A stretch of DNA of 64,000 nt. Origin: an uncultured Parabacteroides sp. (GTDB lineage Bacteria > Bacteroidota > Bacteroidia > Bacteroidales > Tannerellaceae). The notes under the pieces were generated by a model that made no database searches, was not told where the DNA came from, and worked only from the letters and a program-made list of their open reading frames with translations. The DNA lies in the NCBI RefSeq assembly GCF_902493135.1, contig NZ_CABUOD010000023.1, forward strand, positions 12,036-76,035, in the 5' to 3' direction. This document shows, piece by piece, positions 52,910 to 62,094 of the stretch. How positions within the stretch are numbered: the stretch's first letter is position 1; the number at the start of each line of letters is the position of its first letter. The position numbers and the translations under genes were made by a program.

Positions 52910-54463
52910 ATGAAATGTAAGTTTTCTCTATTACTGTTTCTTTGCGTACTGTCCCTTTGGGGACAGGCGCAGAGTTTAACACTCCAGGAATTGGTCAACA
53001 AAAAACAATTCCAGGAAGTGATGGCACGTGCGGACAGCCTTACTCCTTCCGACTCGGCCGATTACGCCACGATGTCGGCAATCGGACAGGCCTATGAGGG
53101 GCTGCTGCGCTATAAAGATGCTTATCGGTGCTTTTCTCATTGCCTGAAAATGGATACGAACAATGTGGATGCGTTGAATGCCGTTGCCCGGAATGCGATC
53201 AATTTCGGAAGAATAGCCGAAGCTAAACGTTGCTATCATAAAGTGCTGGAGGCCGACAGCATGAATTTCTATGCCAACTACCAGCTGGCACGCCTTTATT
53301 ATCAGTTAGGAGATTTCGGTAAAGCGACGGAACACTATCATATACTCGCTTCCATTGAAGGGGAGAATCCTTCTATCCTGACCGGTCTGGCTGACTGCCA
53401 TATCAAAAAGGGGACCGGGCCTAATACGATGATCGCCCTCTCTTTGTATGCCCGTGCCTTGGAGCTGAACCCGGAAAATGTGCGTGTGGCTTCTTCTCTG
53501 ATAAATGTGTTGCTCCGGATGGGAGACGGGAAAGGAGCGTTGCAGGTGTGCGATACCGCCCTGTTCTATAATCCGGATAACAGCCAGATACGGCAGAGTA
53601 AAGGGATGGCCCTTTATATGACGAAAGATTATAAGCAGGCTGATTCGGTCTATACCGGTCTGTTGGCCGACGGCGATTCTTCTTTCTTGAATCTTAAATA
53701 TGCTGGTGCGGCCCGCTATATGTCCGGCCATGCGCTCGATGGGGTCGAACTGTTGGAGAAAGCCTATGAAATAGATTCGACGGATGTGGAAACAGCCATG
53801 CTGTATGGCGCTTCCCTGGGAAAAACATACGACCGCAAACGGGCTTACGAACTTTTCGACTTGGCAGAAACGAACATGCAACCGAAGAAGTTCCTCGTTA
53901 ATCTGCTGACGACCTTCCGGGGAGACGCGTTGAAACGGGACGGGCGTTGGCCTGAAGCGGAAAAGCTGTATTATGCCGCTTGGAAGAAAGACCCGGATCA
54001 GTTGAATTTCCTGTATGAGATCAGCAGGCATTATTGGGATGTCGATCCGGGACTGTTCCGGAATGAGAAGGAATTGCAAAAGACTCTTTTCAGCAAATAT
54101 ACTTACCTGACTGCTTATATGAAGACGGACAAGTCGCAAAAGTACTTGTACAATTACCGTCCTTTCCTGGAGGCGGTTTGCGAAGATGCCTTTTTCCGGA
54201 ATGCCGACGAGGTGACGATGTTGGCTCCTGACGGGAAGAAAACGAAGCTGGCTGTCGCCGATCTGCGTGCATTGGTCGCCCAACTGCCGCAGATGCCGGA
54301 AGAGGAACTTCTGAGGCGCAAGAAGATGCAGGAACAAATGCTCAAAGTGCAGAAAAGAGAAAAGGATTTGCGTAAAAGCGGCGCTAAACTCGATACGCTC
54401 GCCTTGAGTAAGGAAGAAGAAGAGAAAGCGCGGAAAATGCTGAAAGACGCCGGCTTGGAATAG
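52910..54463 (+). CDS. Secreted TPR protein (module 2)
   Basis: A 517-residue protein with a signal peptide (FSLLLFLCVLSLWGQAQ) and TPR repeats over residues ~25-350, with good TPR marks (AYEGLLRYKDAYRCFSHCLKMDTNNVDALNAVARNAINFGRIAEAKRCYHKVLEADSMN, given here only as a region at about 60-120). The last ~80 residues are a charged coiled coil rich in Glu and Lys. Unlike the TPR protein of module 1 it has no membrane helix or HTH domain. Probably a periplasmic scaffold. 33 bases separate it from genes on both sides. Confidence 0.8.
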   Translation: MKCKFSLLLFLCVLSLWGQAQSLTLQELVNKKQFQEVMARADSLTPSDSADYATMSAIGQAYEGLLRYKDAYRCFSHCLKMDTNNVDALNAVARNAINFGRIAEAKRCYHKVLEADSMNFYANYQLARLYYQLGDFGKATEHYHILASIEGENPSILTGLADCHIKKGTGPNTMIALSLYARALELNPENVRVASSLINVLLRMGDGKGALQVCDTALFYNPDNSQIRQSKGMALYMTKDYKQADSVYTGLLADGDSSFLNLKYAGAARYMSGHALDGVELLEKAYEIDSTDVETAMLYGASLGKTYDRKRAYELFDLAETNMQPKKFLVNLLTTFRGDALKRDGRWPEAEKLYYAAWKKDPDQLNFLYEISRHYWDVDPGLFRNEKELQKTLFSKYTYLTAYMKTDKSQKYLYNYRPFLEAVCEDAFFRNADEVTMLAPDGKKTKLAVADLRALVAQLPQMPEEELLRRKKMQEQMLKVQKREKDLRKSGAKLDTLALSKEEEEKARKMLKDAGLE

Positions 54464-54496
54464 GCAGAGTATCTGAACAATATAATCGATATAAAT

Positions 54497-55657
54497 ATGG
54501 GAAAGCAGATTCTAATTTTGTTTTTGATGTCTACTTTTGGTTTGCTGCAGGCACAGGTCACAATTCCTTTTGCCAAGGGAATTGCAGACAAGAAGGAAGT
54601 TAAATTAAGCGAGGTGGCGTCTGAAATCAGATATATTCCGTTAGAAACGACTGCTGAGTCCTTATTGGGACAGGAGATCCTGGACGTGACTATTGCTGGA
54701 GGCTATTTGTTTGTCTGTGACTATAAGAAGCTACTCCAGTTTACTCCGGAAGGAAAGTTTGTCCGTCAGATCGGTAAAGCGGGGCAAGGACCAGGCGAGT
54801 ATACGGAAAGCATCTTGGGAGTCACATATAATGAGTCTCTCAAGGAGATTTATCTTTCTGATCCGAGACAACTCAAGTTGCATGTTTATTCTTTTGCCGG
54901 TACGTTTTTGCATGATATCAACATGGAGGGAAGAGAGTATGTACGATTGCAAGATAAGGGATGCTTTTATGCCGTTTATAATGATTTCCTTTATGATAAA
55001 CAAAAGAGAGGAAAAGAGATGGTCGTCTACGACGGGAACGGCAAAGAACTGTATAATTTCCGTTTCCGCCCGAAAGAGGGTGTCCGTTATCCGGGGATAA
55101 ATTTTACGTTGCCTGTGATTTATGCTTACCAAGATGCCATTTATTATAAGAATCCGCTTGAACTGGAAATCAACCGGATCGAAAAGAAGAAACGGAAACC
55201 TGTTTATAAACTGGATTTGCGTGATTTGGAGAAGTTGAATCATGAGGAAGACGGAAAGCTGGTTATTGATAAAGAGAAACAGGTGGGCGGTTATCAACCG
55301 AATGAGATAGCAAAAAAGAAAATTTATTTTCAGGATATATTTGAACTGGATCTCAATATGGGAATCTATTATGTCCAGGAGGACGAACGGCGTTTTGCTT
55401 GGTATGACAAGCAAAACGGAAAGGTTTGCCGTGTTCGTGCTTTACAAGCGGACATGGATGGCTTCACGGATGATCTGGAAGGCGGCTGTCCGGTGCTGCC
55501 TGAATTTCTCAGAAACGGAAAGTTGGTAGGTGTCGTTCCCGCTCCAGTTTTACAGGAGAAGGCAAAACCTGCGAACGCCAAAGGCTCGCTAAAGAAAGTG
55601 ATGGAGAATCTTTTAGAAGACGATAACCAGGTGATACAGGTCGTGACATTGAAATAA
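54497..55657 (+). CDS. 6-bladed beta-propeller protein (module 2, first)
   Basis: A 386-residue protein with a signal peptide cut after LLQAQ; unlike its neighbours it has no lipobox cysteine. It carries the family marks: IRYIPLETTAESLL, then EGKFVRQIGKAGQGPGEYTE, and near the end EDDNQVIQVVTLK. Repeated short beta motifs between them fit a six-bladed propeller. Function unknown. It is followed at 18 bases by the decayed remnant of a further propeller gene. Confidence 0.82.
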   Translation: MGKQILILFLMSTFGLLQAQVTIPFAKGIADKKEVKLSEVASEIRYIPLETTAESLLGQEILDVTIAGGYLFVCDYKKLLQFTPEGKFVRQIGKAGQGPGEYTESILGVTYNESLKEIYLSDPRQLKLHVYSFAGTFLHDINMEGREYVRLQDKGCFYAVYNDFLYDKQKRGKEMVVYDGNGKELYNFRFRPKEGVRYPGINFTLPVIYAYQDAIYYKNPLELEINRIEKKKRKPVYKLDLRDLEKLNHEEDGKLVIDKEKQVGGYQPNEIAKKKIYFQDIFELDLNMGIYYVQEDERRFAWYDKQNGKVCRVRALQADMDGFTDDLEGGCPVLPEFLRNGKLVGVVPAPVLQEKAKPANAKGSLKKVMENLLEDDNQVIQVVTLK

Positions 55658-55675
55658 AGAACAAATAATATTGAT

Positions 55676-55887
55676 ATGTATAAACATTTACTCTTATTCA
55701 GTATTGTATTATTCCTTTCAGCATGTGGTGGGAAGAAAGCAGAGCCGGAACAGATTGTCGAGATTGAACCGGCAGACCCGAATATCCCATAACCGTCCCG
55801 TTTGAGGCGGGAGTTGCTGTAGAACGGGAAATGAAGCTGAGTGATATTGCTGATTCGGTACGGTATATTCCGTTGGAGACAAATTAG
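55676..55887 (+). pseudogene. Truncated, frameshifted propeller lipoprotein remnant
   Basis: The frame opens as a lipoprotein (MYKHLLLFSIVLFLSACGGKK) and stops at 55790-55792. One frame over, from 55780, it continues EYPITVPFEAGVAVERE, KLSDIADSVRYIPLETN, and stops at 55885-55887. The two pieces together match the first ~75 residues of the lipoprotein encoded at 57085 almost residue for residue. The frames can be joined by adding one base in the CCC run at 55777-55779. The rest of the gene is gone: the next gene starts 2 bases later. Confidence 0.88.
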
Positions 55888-55889
55888 AT

Positions 55890-57068
55890 ATGGAGAAGCA
55901 GATTCAAATAATACGGAAGAGAATGATGGTTGGGATGTGTTTGGTCCTCATTGTTTCGAGTAGTTGTTTCGGTGGAAAGCGGAAGCCTGCGGATGACGTG
56001 AAAGCAGATAAAGAAGTTTCTATCGAGCCTCCTTACTCGATAAATCTGGAAAAGATTCTGTCGATGGTTACGCCTGTGAAACTGTCGAAGGTGGCCGGTG
56101 AAATAAGATATGTACCTTTGGAGACTTCTGAAAGTTGTTTGTTGAAGAGGGTCCATGAGTTGGCCTTTTTCAATAATACGATTTTGGTAAGTGACTTTTC
56201 CAACCTGTTCCAGTTTGATGAGCGAGGCAAGTTTACAAAGATGATCGGACAGAATGGAAACGGGCCGAGAGACTATGTTAATGTCAATTCGATCGTTAAC
56301 GATGATATCCGGAACATCTTGAATGTATTTACGAGCGGAAAGGTCAACCGGTATGATAAAGATATGAACTATCTGGAATCGATACCTCTGGTTGACCGCT
56401 ATTATGGAGGATTAACCACTCCGTGGGGAAGCTATTTTATGTATCTGAGCAGCTCTTTTAAATTGGTGGGCGATACGTCTACAGTCTATTCTTTTGCAGA
56501 AATAGATACGTCTGCAAAAGTGATCGGAAAGATACCGAATCCGTCTCCTATTGTTTCGACCTATCGTGGGATGATTTACGCTCCTATTCCTTTCTATAAA
56601 TATGAGGAAACCGTGCGATATATGGATTATGGCAACGATACCTTGTTCACCTTTTCCGAAAATGGAGACCGGCGCCCCTATGCCATCTGTAATTTGGGTT
56701 CGATGAAACGTGAGGTAGATACTCACGGGTTTACTCCTGGACAAATGGAAGAACTGTCTTCGAAGGTACTGATGGAAAACGTTTGTGAGGACGACCGGTA
56801 TCTGTATCTGACGCTTCGCTGGGGAGTGACCGATAATATGCAATACATCCTCTTTGACAAACGTAATGGCGAAATCAGGAATGTCGGAAAAGAGGGCATG
56901 GTAAATGACCTTGATGGCGGAATTCCTTTCTTTCCCCGGTTTATTCGGGAGGATGGAACGAAAGTCATGTATGTGGACGCAGAATATGTTCTCGAAAAAG
57001 CCCCTTCCGGTGATCTCGCATCTGATTTAAAGCCGGATGATAATCCGGTGTTGGTATTGGTTAATTAA
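55890..57068 (+). CDS. 6-bladed beta-propeller lipoprotein (module 2, second)
   Basis: A 392-residue lipoprotein. Two starts are possible: the ATG at 55890 or the one at 55923 (MMVGMCLVLIVSSSC), which gives a more usual signal length; I keep the first because it follows the remnant directly. Family marks: IRYVPLETSESCLLKR, then RGKFTKMIGQNGNGPRDYVN, and the end PDDNPVLVLVN. Blade-like strands fill the middle. Ligand unknown. Confidence 0.82.
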   Translation: MEKQIQIIRKRMMVGMCLVLIVSSSCFGGKRKPADDVKADKEVSIEPPYSINLEKILSMVTPVKLSKVAGEIRYVPLETSESCLLKRVHELAFFNNTILVSDFSNLFQFDERGKFTKMIGQNGNGPRDYVNVNSIVNDDIRNILNVFTSGKVNRYDKDMNYLESIPLVDRYYGGLTTPWGSYFMYLSSSFKLVGDTSTVYSFAEIDTSAKVIGKIPNPSPIVSTYRGMIYAPIPFYKYEETVRYMDYGNDTLFTFSENGDRRPYAICNLGSMKREVDTHGFTPGQMEELSSKVLMENVCEDDRYLYLTLRWGVTDNMQYILFDKRNGEIRNVGKEGMVNDLDGGIPFFPRFIREDGTKVMYVDAEYVLEKAPSGDLASDLKPDDNPVLVLVN

Positions 57069-57084
57069 AAAGATTTGACGATAG

Positions 57085-58296
57085 ATGATGATCATAAAGA
57101 ATCAAGTACTCCTGTTGAGTGTAGTCGTGCTCTTTTCGGCCTGTGCGGGAAAGAATGCCGAACAACCGGTAACTGCCGAAGTCGAACCTGTGGAGCCGGA
57201 ATATCCGATAACTGTTCCGTTCGAGGCGGGAGTCGGTGTCGAGCGGGAAATTAAGTTGAGCGATATTGCCGATTCCGTACAGTATGTCCCGTTGGAAACG
57301 AATGATAAGTGCCTGATTGATTTTATAAATTCAGGGAAGGTGGTGAAGACCGGTAAATATTGGTTTGTCTCCAGTAATACGAGGTTGTATCAATATACGA
57401 CGGATGGGAAGTTTGTCAGGAACATCGGTTCGAGGGGCGGTGGTCCCGGGCAGTTCAACTATTTCCAGCAGATAGATGTGAACGAGGACACGGGATTGGT
57501 CTTCATGCTGACGACTTCCGGGAAGATCAATGTCTATGAGATGGAGACCGGGAAATTCCTTTATGACATAAAGACGCCGGATAAGGAAACGGCGCAATTT
57601 GCCATGTTGAATGATACCTTGGTGGCGACCTTCATGTTGAATAGCAGCGGGCAGCAAAAAGAACGTATCTATATCTCCAGTCAAAAAGAGAATATATTGA
57701 ATACCTTTTATCGTTCGGACCTGTTTGAAGTCAAAAGCGGAACTCGGTGGCTGATGATGAGTGGCATAGACAGATATATGTTCCGCTATAAAGATTTGAT
57801 TTGCTACAAAGAGTTCTACAATGATACTTTGTTCGTTGTGACGGAAAAGGAGCTCCAACCCCGTTATATCTTCGACTTAGGCAAATATTCCATCCCCATT
57901 GACTGCCGCATGGAAGCCTGCGACGGTGACTGGAAGACCTACAACACGATTGCTGCTCCATATATCCGCAACCAAGTGATAGAAACCGATTCATTGCTGT
58001 TTATGCCCTATAATTACTGGGCGGGAGAAAAACAGCGGGAGCGTCATATGGTGCTGTATGACAAGAGAACGAAGGAATGTTATTCCATCCCCGGCGGTTA
58101 TATCAAGAACGACTTTCCCGGTGCGTTGCCTTTGCGTCCGGCGACTTCTTTGGACCGGAACACTCTGGTCTCTGTCTGGGAGGTCGGTGATCTTATGAAA
58201 GAAGCAGAAAAGAATCCGGCTGTCCTGGATCATCCCCAATTGAAAAATTTGACTGAAGATGATAATCCGGTACTGATGGTCGTTTATATGAAATAA
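57085..58296 (+). CDS. 6-bladed beta-propeller lipoprotein (module 2, third)
   Basis: A 403-residue lipoprotein (LLLSVVVLFSAC, then an acidic Pro/Glu/Val-rich linker). Family marks: VQYVPLETNDKCLIDF, DGKFVRNIGSRGGGPGQFNY and the end EDDNPVLMVVYMK. Its N-terminal ~75 residues are the closest match to the remnant at 55676, so that remnant is a former tandem duplicate. The small lipoprotein gene follows after 3 bases. Confidence 0.83.
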   Translation: MMIIKNQVLLLSVVVLFSACAGKNAEQPVTAEVEPVEPEYPITVPFEAGVGVEREIKLSDIADSVQYVPLETNDKCLIDFINSGKVVKTGKYWFVSSNTRLYQYTTDGKFVRNIGSRGGGPGQFNYFQQIDVNEDTGLVFMLTTSGKINVYEMETGKFLYDIKTPDKETAQFAMLNDTLVATFMLNSSGQQKERIYISSQKENILNTFYRSDLFEVKSGTRWLMMSGIDRYMFRYKDLICYKEFYNDTLFVVTEKELQPRYIFDLGKYSIPIDCRMEACDGDWKTYNTIAAPYIRNQVIETDSLLFMPYNYWAGEKQRERHMVLYDKRTKECYSIPGGYIKNDFPGALPLRPATSLDRNTLVSVWEVGDLMKEAEKNPAVLDHPQLKNLTEDDNPVLMVVYMK

Positions 58297-58299
58297 GCT

Positions 58300-58878
58300 A
58301 TGATGCGTTTTATTGGATTAGTACTATTGATCGGGTTGATTGCCGGTTGCTCGCTCAAGCAGCCGGTCCCGGTCCGTATCGGGTATGTGGAAACGGATGT
58401 TCCGTCAAGTAACCAATGTGTGGAAATAACCGGTGCTTTCCAAGGCCGGCCGTATCAGCTACGGATGGCATATTCCCAAAACGGGAAGGTGAGTTATAAA
58501 GAGTTGAACGAGACGCCTTGCATTATGCAAGATACGGTTTTGCGCCTACAGGTGGCAGTCGAGCCTGTTCACAAACATACGGCACGTTTTACCTTGAATG
58601 TCGATTCCTTACAAATAGTCGAGGAGGTTGAACTGGAAGATATCCTGCACTGTATCTTATTGGAGACCTATCCCGACCGCCCTTTTTCTACTTTAGATAC
58701 GATCCCGCTTACGTCTTATACCAGTGGTGCTTTGCGTGAAATACTGGTAGACAGGAAATTACTACAGGGCGGCAGCTATTGCGATGTACGGAATGCCAAA
58801 CTGCCGCCGCAAGAATGGCATAAGACTTTTGATATGAAAGAATATATCTGGTTCGAGTTGTTGTTTACCGGAAAGTAG
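58300..58878 (+). CDS. Small lipoprotein of unknown function (module 2)
   Basis: A 192-residue lipoprotein (FIGLVLLIGLIAGC); the second ATG at 58303 may be the true start. The mature part looks mostly beta and includes a repeated strand pattern (VEITGAFQGRPYQLRMAYSQNG, then RLQVAVEPVHKHTARFTLNVDSLQI). I do not recognise its family. It is the last gene of the module-2 operon, 3 bases after the third propeller gene, so it is probably exported with the propellers. Confidence 0.7.
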   Translation: MMRFIGLVLLIGLIAGCSLKQPVPVRIGYVETDVPSSNQCVEITGAFQGRPYQLRMAYSQNGKVSYKELNETPCIMQDTVLRLQVAVEPVHKHTARFTLNVDSLQIVEEVELEDILHCILLETYPDRPFSTLDTIPLTSYTSGALREILVDRKLLQGGSYCDVRNAKLPPQEWHKTFDMKEYIWFELLFTGK

Positions 58879-58908
58879 GCGGCATGACGTGAATTTTTAA
58901 TCCTTTTA

Positions 58909-58939
58909 TTGCGTGAGGCGATAACAAAATATATCTTTG
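58909..58939 (+). promoter_or_regulatory. Promoter for the patatin-like gene
   Basis: TTG (58909-58911), 20 bases, TATCTTTG (58932-58939). The ~100-base leader holds a small palindrome TAGTAA-CGA-TTACTA (58973-58987). Confidence 0.65.
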
Positions 58940-59043
58940 CCATTGGAAACAAATAAGATATCCGTTATGAAGTAGTAACGATTACTAACAGCCTGCTCGT
59001 GGAAGAAGATATCCGTAAGTAACAACTAAATAAAGGGATCGTG

Positions 59044-61257
59044 ATGGTGAAGAAATACCTCTCTCTTTTGCTTATATGCTTGCTTGCCTGGCCTGCGATG
59101 GCGGGGGAACGCAAGAAAGTCGCTGTCGTGTTGGGCGGTGGAGGCGCAAAAGGTGTGGCGCATATCGGGGTATTGAAAGTGTTGGAGGATGCCGGCATAC
59201 CGATCGATATCGTGACCGGGACCAGTATGGGAGCGATCGTCGGAGGTTTGTATGCCATCGGTTACAGCCCGGACGAGATCAAGGAAATGGTAGAGTCGCA
59301 GGACTGGGAGATGTTGCTGAGCGACAAAGTGAAACGCAGCCATTTGCTTTTCCCTGAAAAAGAGAAGGCGGAACGTTATATCGTCTCCCTGCCTTTTGGG
59401 CTGGAGAAGAAAGACCGGGTGATCGACGGGGTTGTGAAAGGGCAGAACCTGCAAAACCTCTTTTCGGACCTGACGATCGGCTATCATGATTCGGTCGATT
59501 TCGATTCGTTCCGGATTCCCTTTGCCTGCGTGGCGGTCGATATGGTCAGTGGCAAAGATTATGTATTCCACGAAGGCAGCCTTCCGCTTGCCATGCGTGC
59601 CAGTATGGCGATTCCGGCAGTGTTTACACCTGTCCGGCTGGACAGCATGGTGCTTGTCGACGGCGGGTTGAACAATAACTATCCGGTGGATGTCGCACTT
59701 GCTATGGGTGCGGATATCATTATCGGCGTGGATCTGGCAACGAGCGATCTGCGTACCTACGACCGCCTGCATTCTCCCGGTGATATCGCGACGCAGATCA
59801 TCGCTTTGCACGGCTATGACAAATATGCGCGGAACCGTGACCGGACCGACCTGCTGTTCCGCCCGGATATGGAACCCTACCGTTCCGCCAGTTTTGCTCC
59901 CGCCGCTCTCGACACGATGCTGCACAGGGGAGAAGCCGATGCCCGCCGCCGTTGGGATGAAATCATGGCTTTGAAGCGTAAGATCGGCCTTTCGGATACC
60001 GATACCTTTTCCATACAGGCACGGCGCCTGGCGCATCGTCCCGTTTTACCTGCCGATACTTTCTATGTCCGCCATATCCGTTTCGATGGAGCCGATCCGC
60101 GCGACCTCAACTGGTTGCATCGTATCTGTGCACTGAAGGAGAACAGCCATATCACGTTGAAGGAACTGCGCAAATCCATGTCTATCCTGGTCGGGACAAA
60201 TGCTTATGCCTATGTGAACTACAAACTGACCGGCGAGAACCAGCAGGACCTGGTCCTGACCTTGCAGCCTAAATCGGAAAGCTCTGTGAACTTAGGCATA
60301 CGTTTCGATTCGGAGGAAATCATCGGGGTGTTGGTGAATGCCACCTATCATAAGGGGAAACGGAATCATTCCCGGTTTGCTTTTACCGGGCGTGTGGGAA
60401 GCAAGATATCCTCTGCGATGCTGGATTATTCGATCGAACGTTCTCCGCTGCGCAATTTCAATTTGTCGTATAAGTTCAGCTATAACGACTTGGATATTTA
60501 TGAGAAGGGGGATAAGCGGTTCAACACTACCTATACGCACCATCTCGCCGAATTCGCTTATTCGGATATGAACTGGTTGAGCTTCAAGGTGAAAGCCGGA
60601 CTGCGTTATGAGTATTTCAATTATAATTCCTTCCTCTACGCGGGGAGCGATGAGCTGTACACTGTCAAACCGGAAGGGTTTTTCAGCTATTTCGCGTCGG
60701 CACATCTTGAAACATTGGACCGGCGGTATTTCCCGAACAAAGGGGTTTCTTTGGAAGCGGACTATTCACTCTATACGGATAACTTTGTGAAATATAACGG
60801 CAGTTCTCCTTTCTCGGCTGTCGGTCTGAAGTTTATGACGGTTTGTCCCATCAGTTCACGTTTGAGTTTGCTGCCTGCGCTTTACGGGCGTGTCCTGATC
60901 GGAGGGAATACGGCTTATCCGTTCCTGAATGTGATCGGGGGAGAGACGTTCGGACGCTATTTGACCCAGCAATTGCCTTTTGCAGGGATCAATCATGTGG
61001 AAATTCTGGATAATTCGGTCGTGGCGGCCCGTCTCCAGCTCCGCCAACGCATTGCGGGGAACAATTATATCACGCTGACCGGCAATTATGGCATCCATAA
61101 CGACGACTTTTTCCATCTGCTGGAGGGGAGAAGCCTTTGGGGCGGTAGCCTGGGATATGCTTATAACAGCATGGCTGGCCCTTTGAGTGCAACGTTCGGC
61201 ATGTCTAACCGTAATTCGCATTTGCAGTTTTATCTGAATTTGGGATTTATGTTTTAA
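59044..61257 (+). CDS. Patatin-like phospholipase fused to an outer-membrane barrel
   Basis: I use the ATG at 59044. The 737-residue protein has a signal peptide (YLSLLLICLLAWPAMAG). The patatin domain (~20-300) is complete: oxyanion glycines VVLGGGGAKGVAHIGVL, nucleophile Ser61 in GTSMG, and Asp206 in VDGGLNNNYP. A POTRA-like segment follows (~340-420), then a beta-barrel of the surface-antigen (Omp85) type to the end, closing with aromatic residues. This matches the PlpD/type Vd layout, in which a lipase is carried by its own barrel. It probably cuts membrane phospholipids. Longer than a bare patatin because of the barrel. Confidence 0.92.
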   Translation: MVKKYLSLLLICLLAWPAMAGERKKVAVVLGGGGAKGVAHIGVLKVLEDAGIPIDIVTGTSMGAIVGGLYAIGYSPDEIKEMVESQDWEMLLSDKVKRSHLLFPEKEKAERYIVSLPFGLEKKDRVIDGVVKGQNLQNLFSDLTIGYHDSVDFDSFRIPFACVAVDMVSGKDYVFHEGSLPLAMRASMAIPAVFTPVRLDSMVLVDGGLNNNYPVDVALAMGADIIIGVDLATSDLRTYDRLHSPGDIATQIIALHGYDKYARNRDRTDLLFRPDMEPYRSASFAPAALDTMLHRGEADARRRWDEIMALKRKIGLSDTDTFSIQARRLAHRPVLPADTFYVRHIRFDGADPRDLNWLHRICALKENSHITLKELRKSMSILVGTNAYAYVNYKLTGENQQDLVLTLQPKSESSVNLGIRFDSEEIIGVLVNATYHKGKRNHSRFAFTGRVGSKISSAMLDYSIERSPLRNFNLSYKFSYNDLDIYEKGDKRFNTTYTHHLAEFAYSDMNWLSFKVKAGLRYEYFNYNSFLYAGSDELYTVKPEGFFSYFASAHLETLDRRYFPNKGVSLEADYSLYTDNFVKYNGSSPFSAVGLKFMTVCPISSRLSLLPALYGRVLIGGNTAYPFLNVIGGETFGRYLTQQLPFAGINHVEILDNSVVAARLQLRQRIAGNNYITLTGNYGIHNDDFFHLLEGRSLWGGSLGYAYNSMAGPLSATFGMSNRNSHLQFYLNLGFMF

Positions 61258-61273
61258 TATAATATATCAAGGT

Positions 61274-61948
61274 ATGAATGCAGAAATTATACAATTCCTG
61301 ACGGAACTGCGTCAGAACAATAACCGGGAATGGTTCCAAGCAAATAAAAGCCGTTACGATTCTCTTCGAAAAGGCTTTATCGACGAAGTACAACAATTGA
61401 TTGATCGGATTGCCCTGTTCGATCCGGAAATAGCCGGATTGGAGGCGAAGGATTGCCTGTTCCGCATTTACCGGGATATCCGCTTTTCACCGGACAAGAC
61501 TCCATATAAAATTCATTTTGCCGCCTATATGGCTTCTTGTGGCGGACGGGGCAGCGAGCGGGCCGGCTACTATATCCATCTGGAACCGGGCGGTTGCCTG
61601 CTTTCGGGGGGCGTTTGGTGTCCGCCGCCGGCCTTGTTGAAAGCGCTCCGTAAAGATATCTATGAAAATATAGAAGATCTTGTCGCCATCATGGAAAAGC
61701 CGGCTTTCAAGAAGACATATCCGACGTTGGAGGGCGAAGTCCTGAAGCGTATGCCTGCCGGCTATCCTTCCGATTTCAAATATGACGAGATTCTCCGCCA
61801 TAAGGATTTCAGTGTCGTCTCCTATAAACCGGATGAATTCTTTTTCGCACCCGACTGGATGGATAAGGCCATTGAAGATTTCAAGCTTTTGTATCCGTTT
61901 AACCAATTCCTGAATTATACGGTGGATGAGTATTTAGGAAGAGTCTGA
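61274..61948 (+). CDS. DUF2461 family protein
   Basis: A 224-residue soluble protein with the family pattern FLTELRQNNNREWFQANKSRYD at the start and FRIYRDIRFSPDKTPYKIHFAAYMA, then AGYYIHLEPGGCLLSGGVW, with RYRDIRFS-type residues typical of DUF2461/TIGR02453. Function unknown. It starts 16 bases after the patatin-like gene and is probably co-transcribed with it. Confidence 0.9.
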   Translation: MNAEIIQFLTELRQNNNREWFQANKSRYDSLRKGFIDEVQQLIDRIALFDPEIAGLEAKDCLFRIYRDIRFSPDKTPYKIHFAAYMASCGGRGSERAGYYIHLEPGGCLLSGGVWCPPPALLKALRKDIYENIEDLVAIMEKPAFKKTYPTLEGEVLKRMPAGYPSDFKYDEILRHKDFSVVSYKPDEFFFAPDWMDKAIEDFKLLYPFNQFLNYTVDEYLGRV

Positions 61949-61983
61949 TTTCAATATATATTTTCCGTGTTTCATAAATATTT

Positions 61984-62053
61984 TATCGAAAAACAATAAA
62001 AATATTTGGTGGAGTCAAAAATAATATATTCTTTTGCATATCGAAAAACGATA
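61984..62053. promoter_or_regulatory. Paired TATCG-A5-CRATA sites upstream of sppA
   Basis: TATCGAAAAACAATA (61984-61998) and TATCGAAAAACGATA (62039-62053) share 14 of 15 bases. The second is a perfect 5-bp inverted repeat around AAAAA and overlaps the likely sppA transcription start, just after a -7-like TTCTTTTG (62029-62036). Confidence 0.5.
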
Positions 62054-62094
62054 AATATTATTTGAAAAACAAACAACAAATACATAAAAACATT

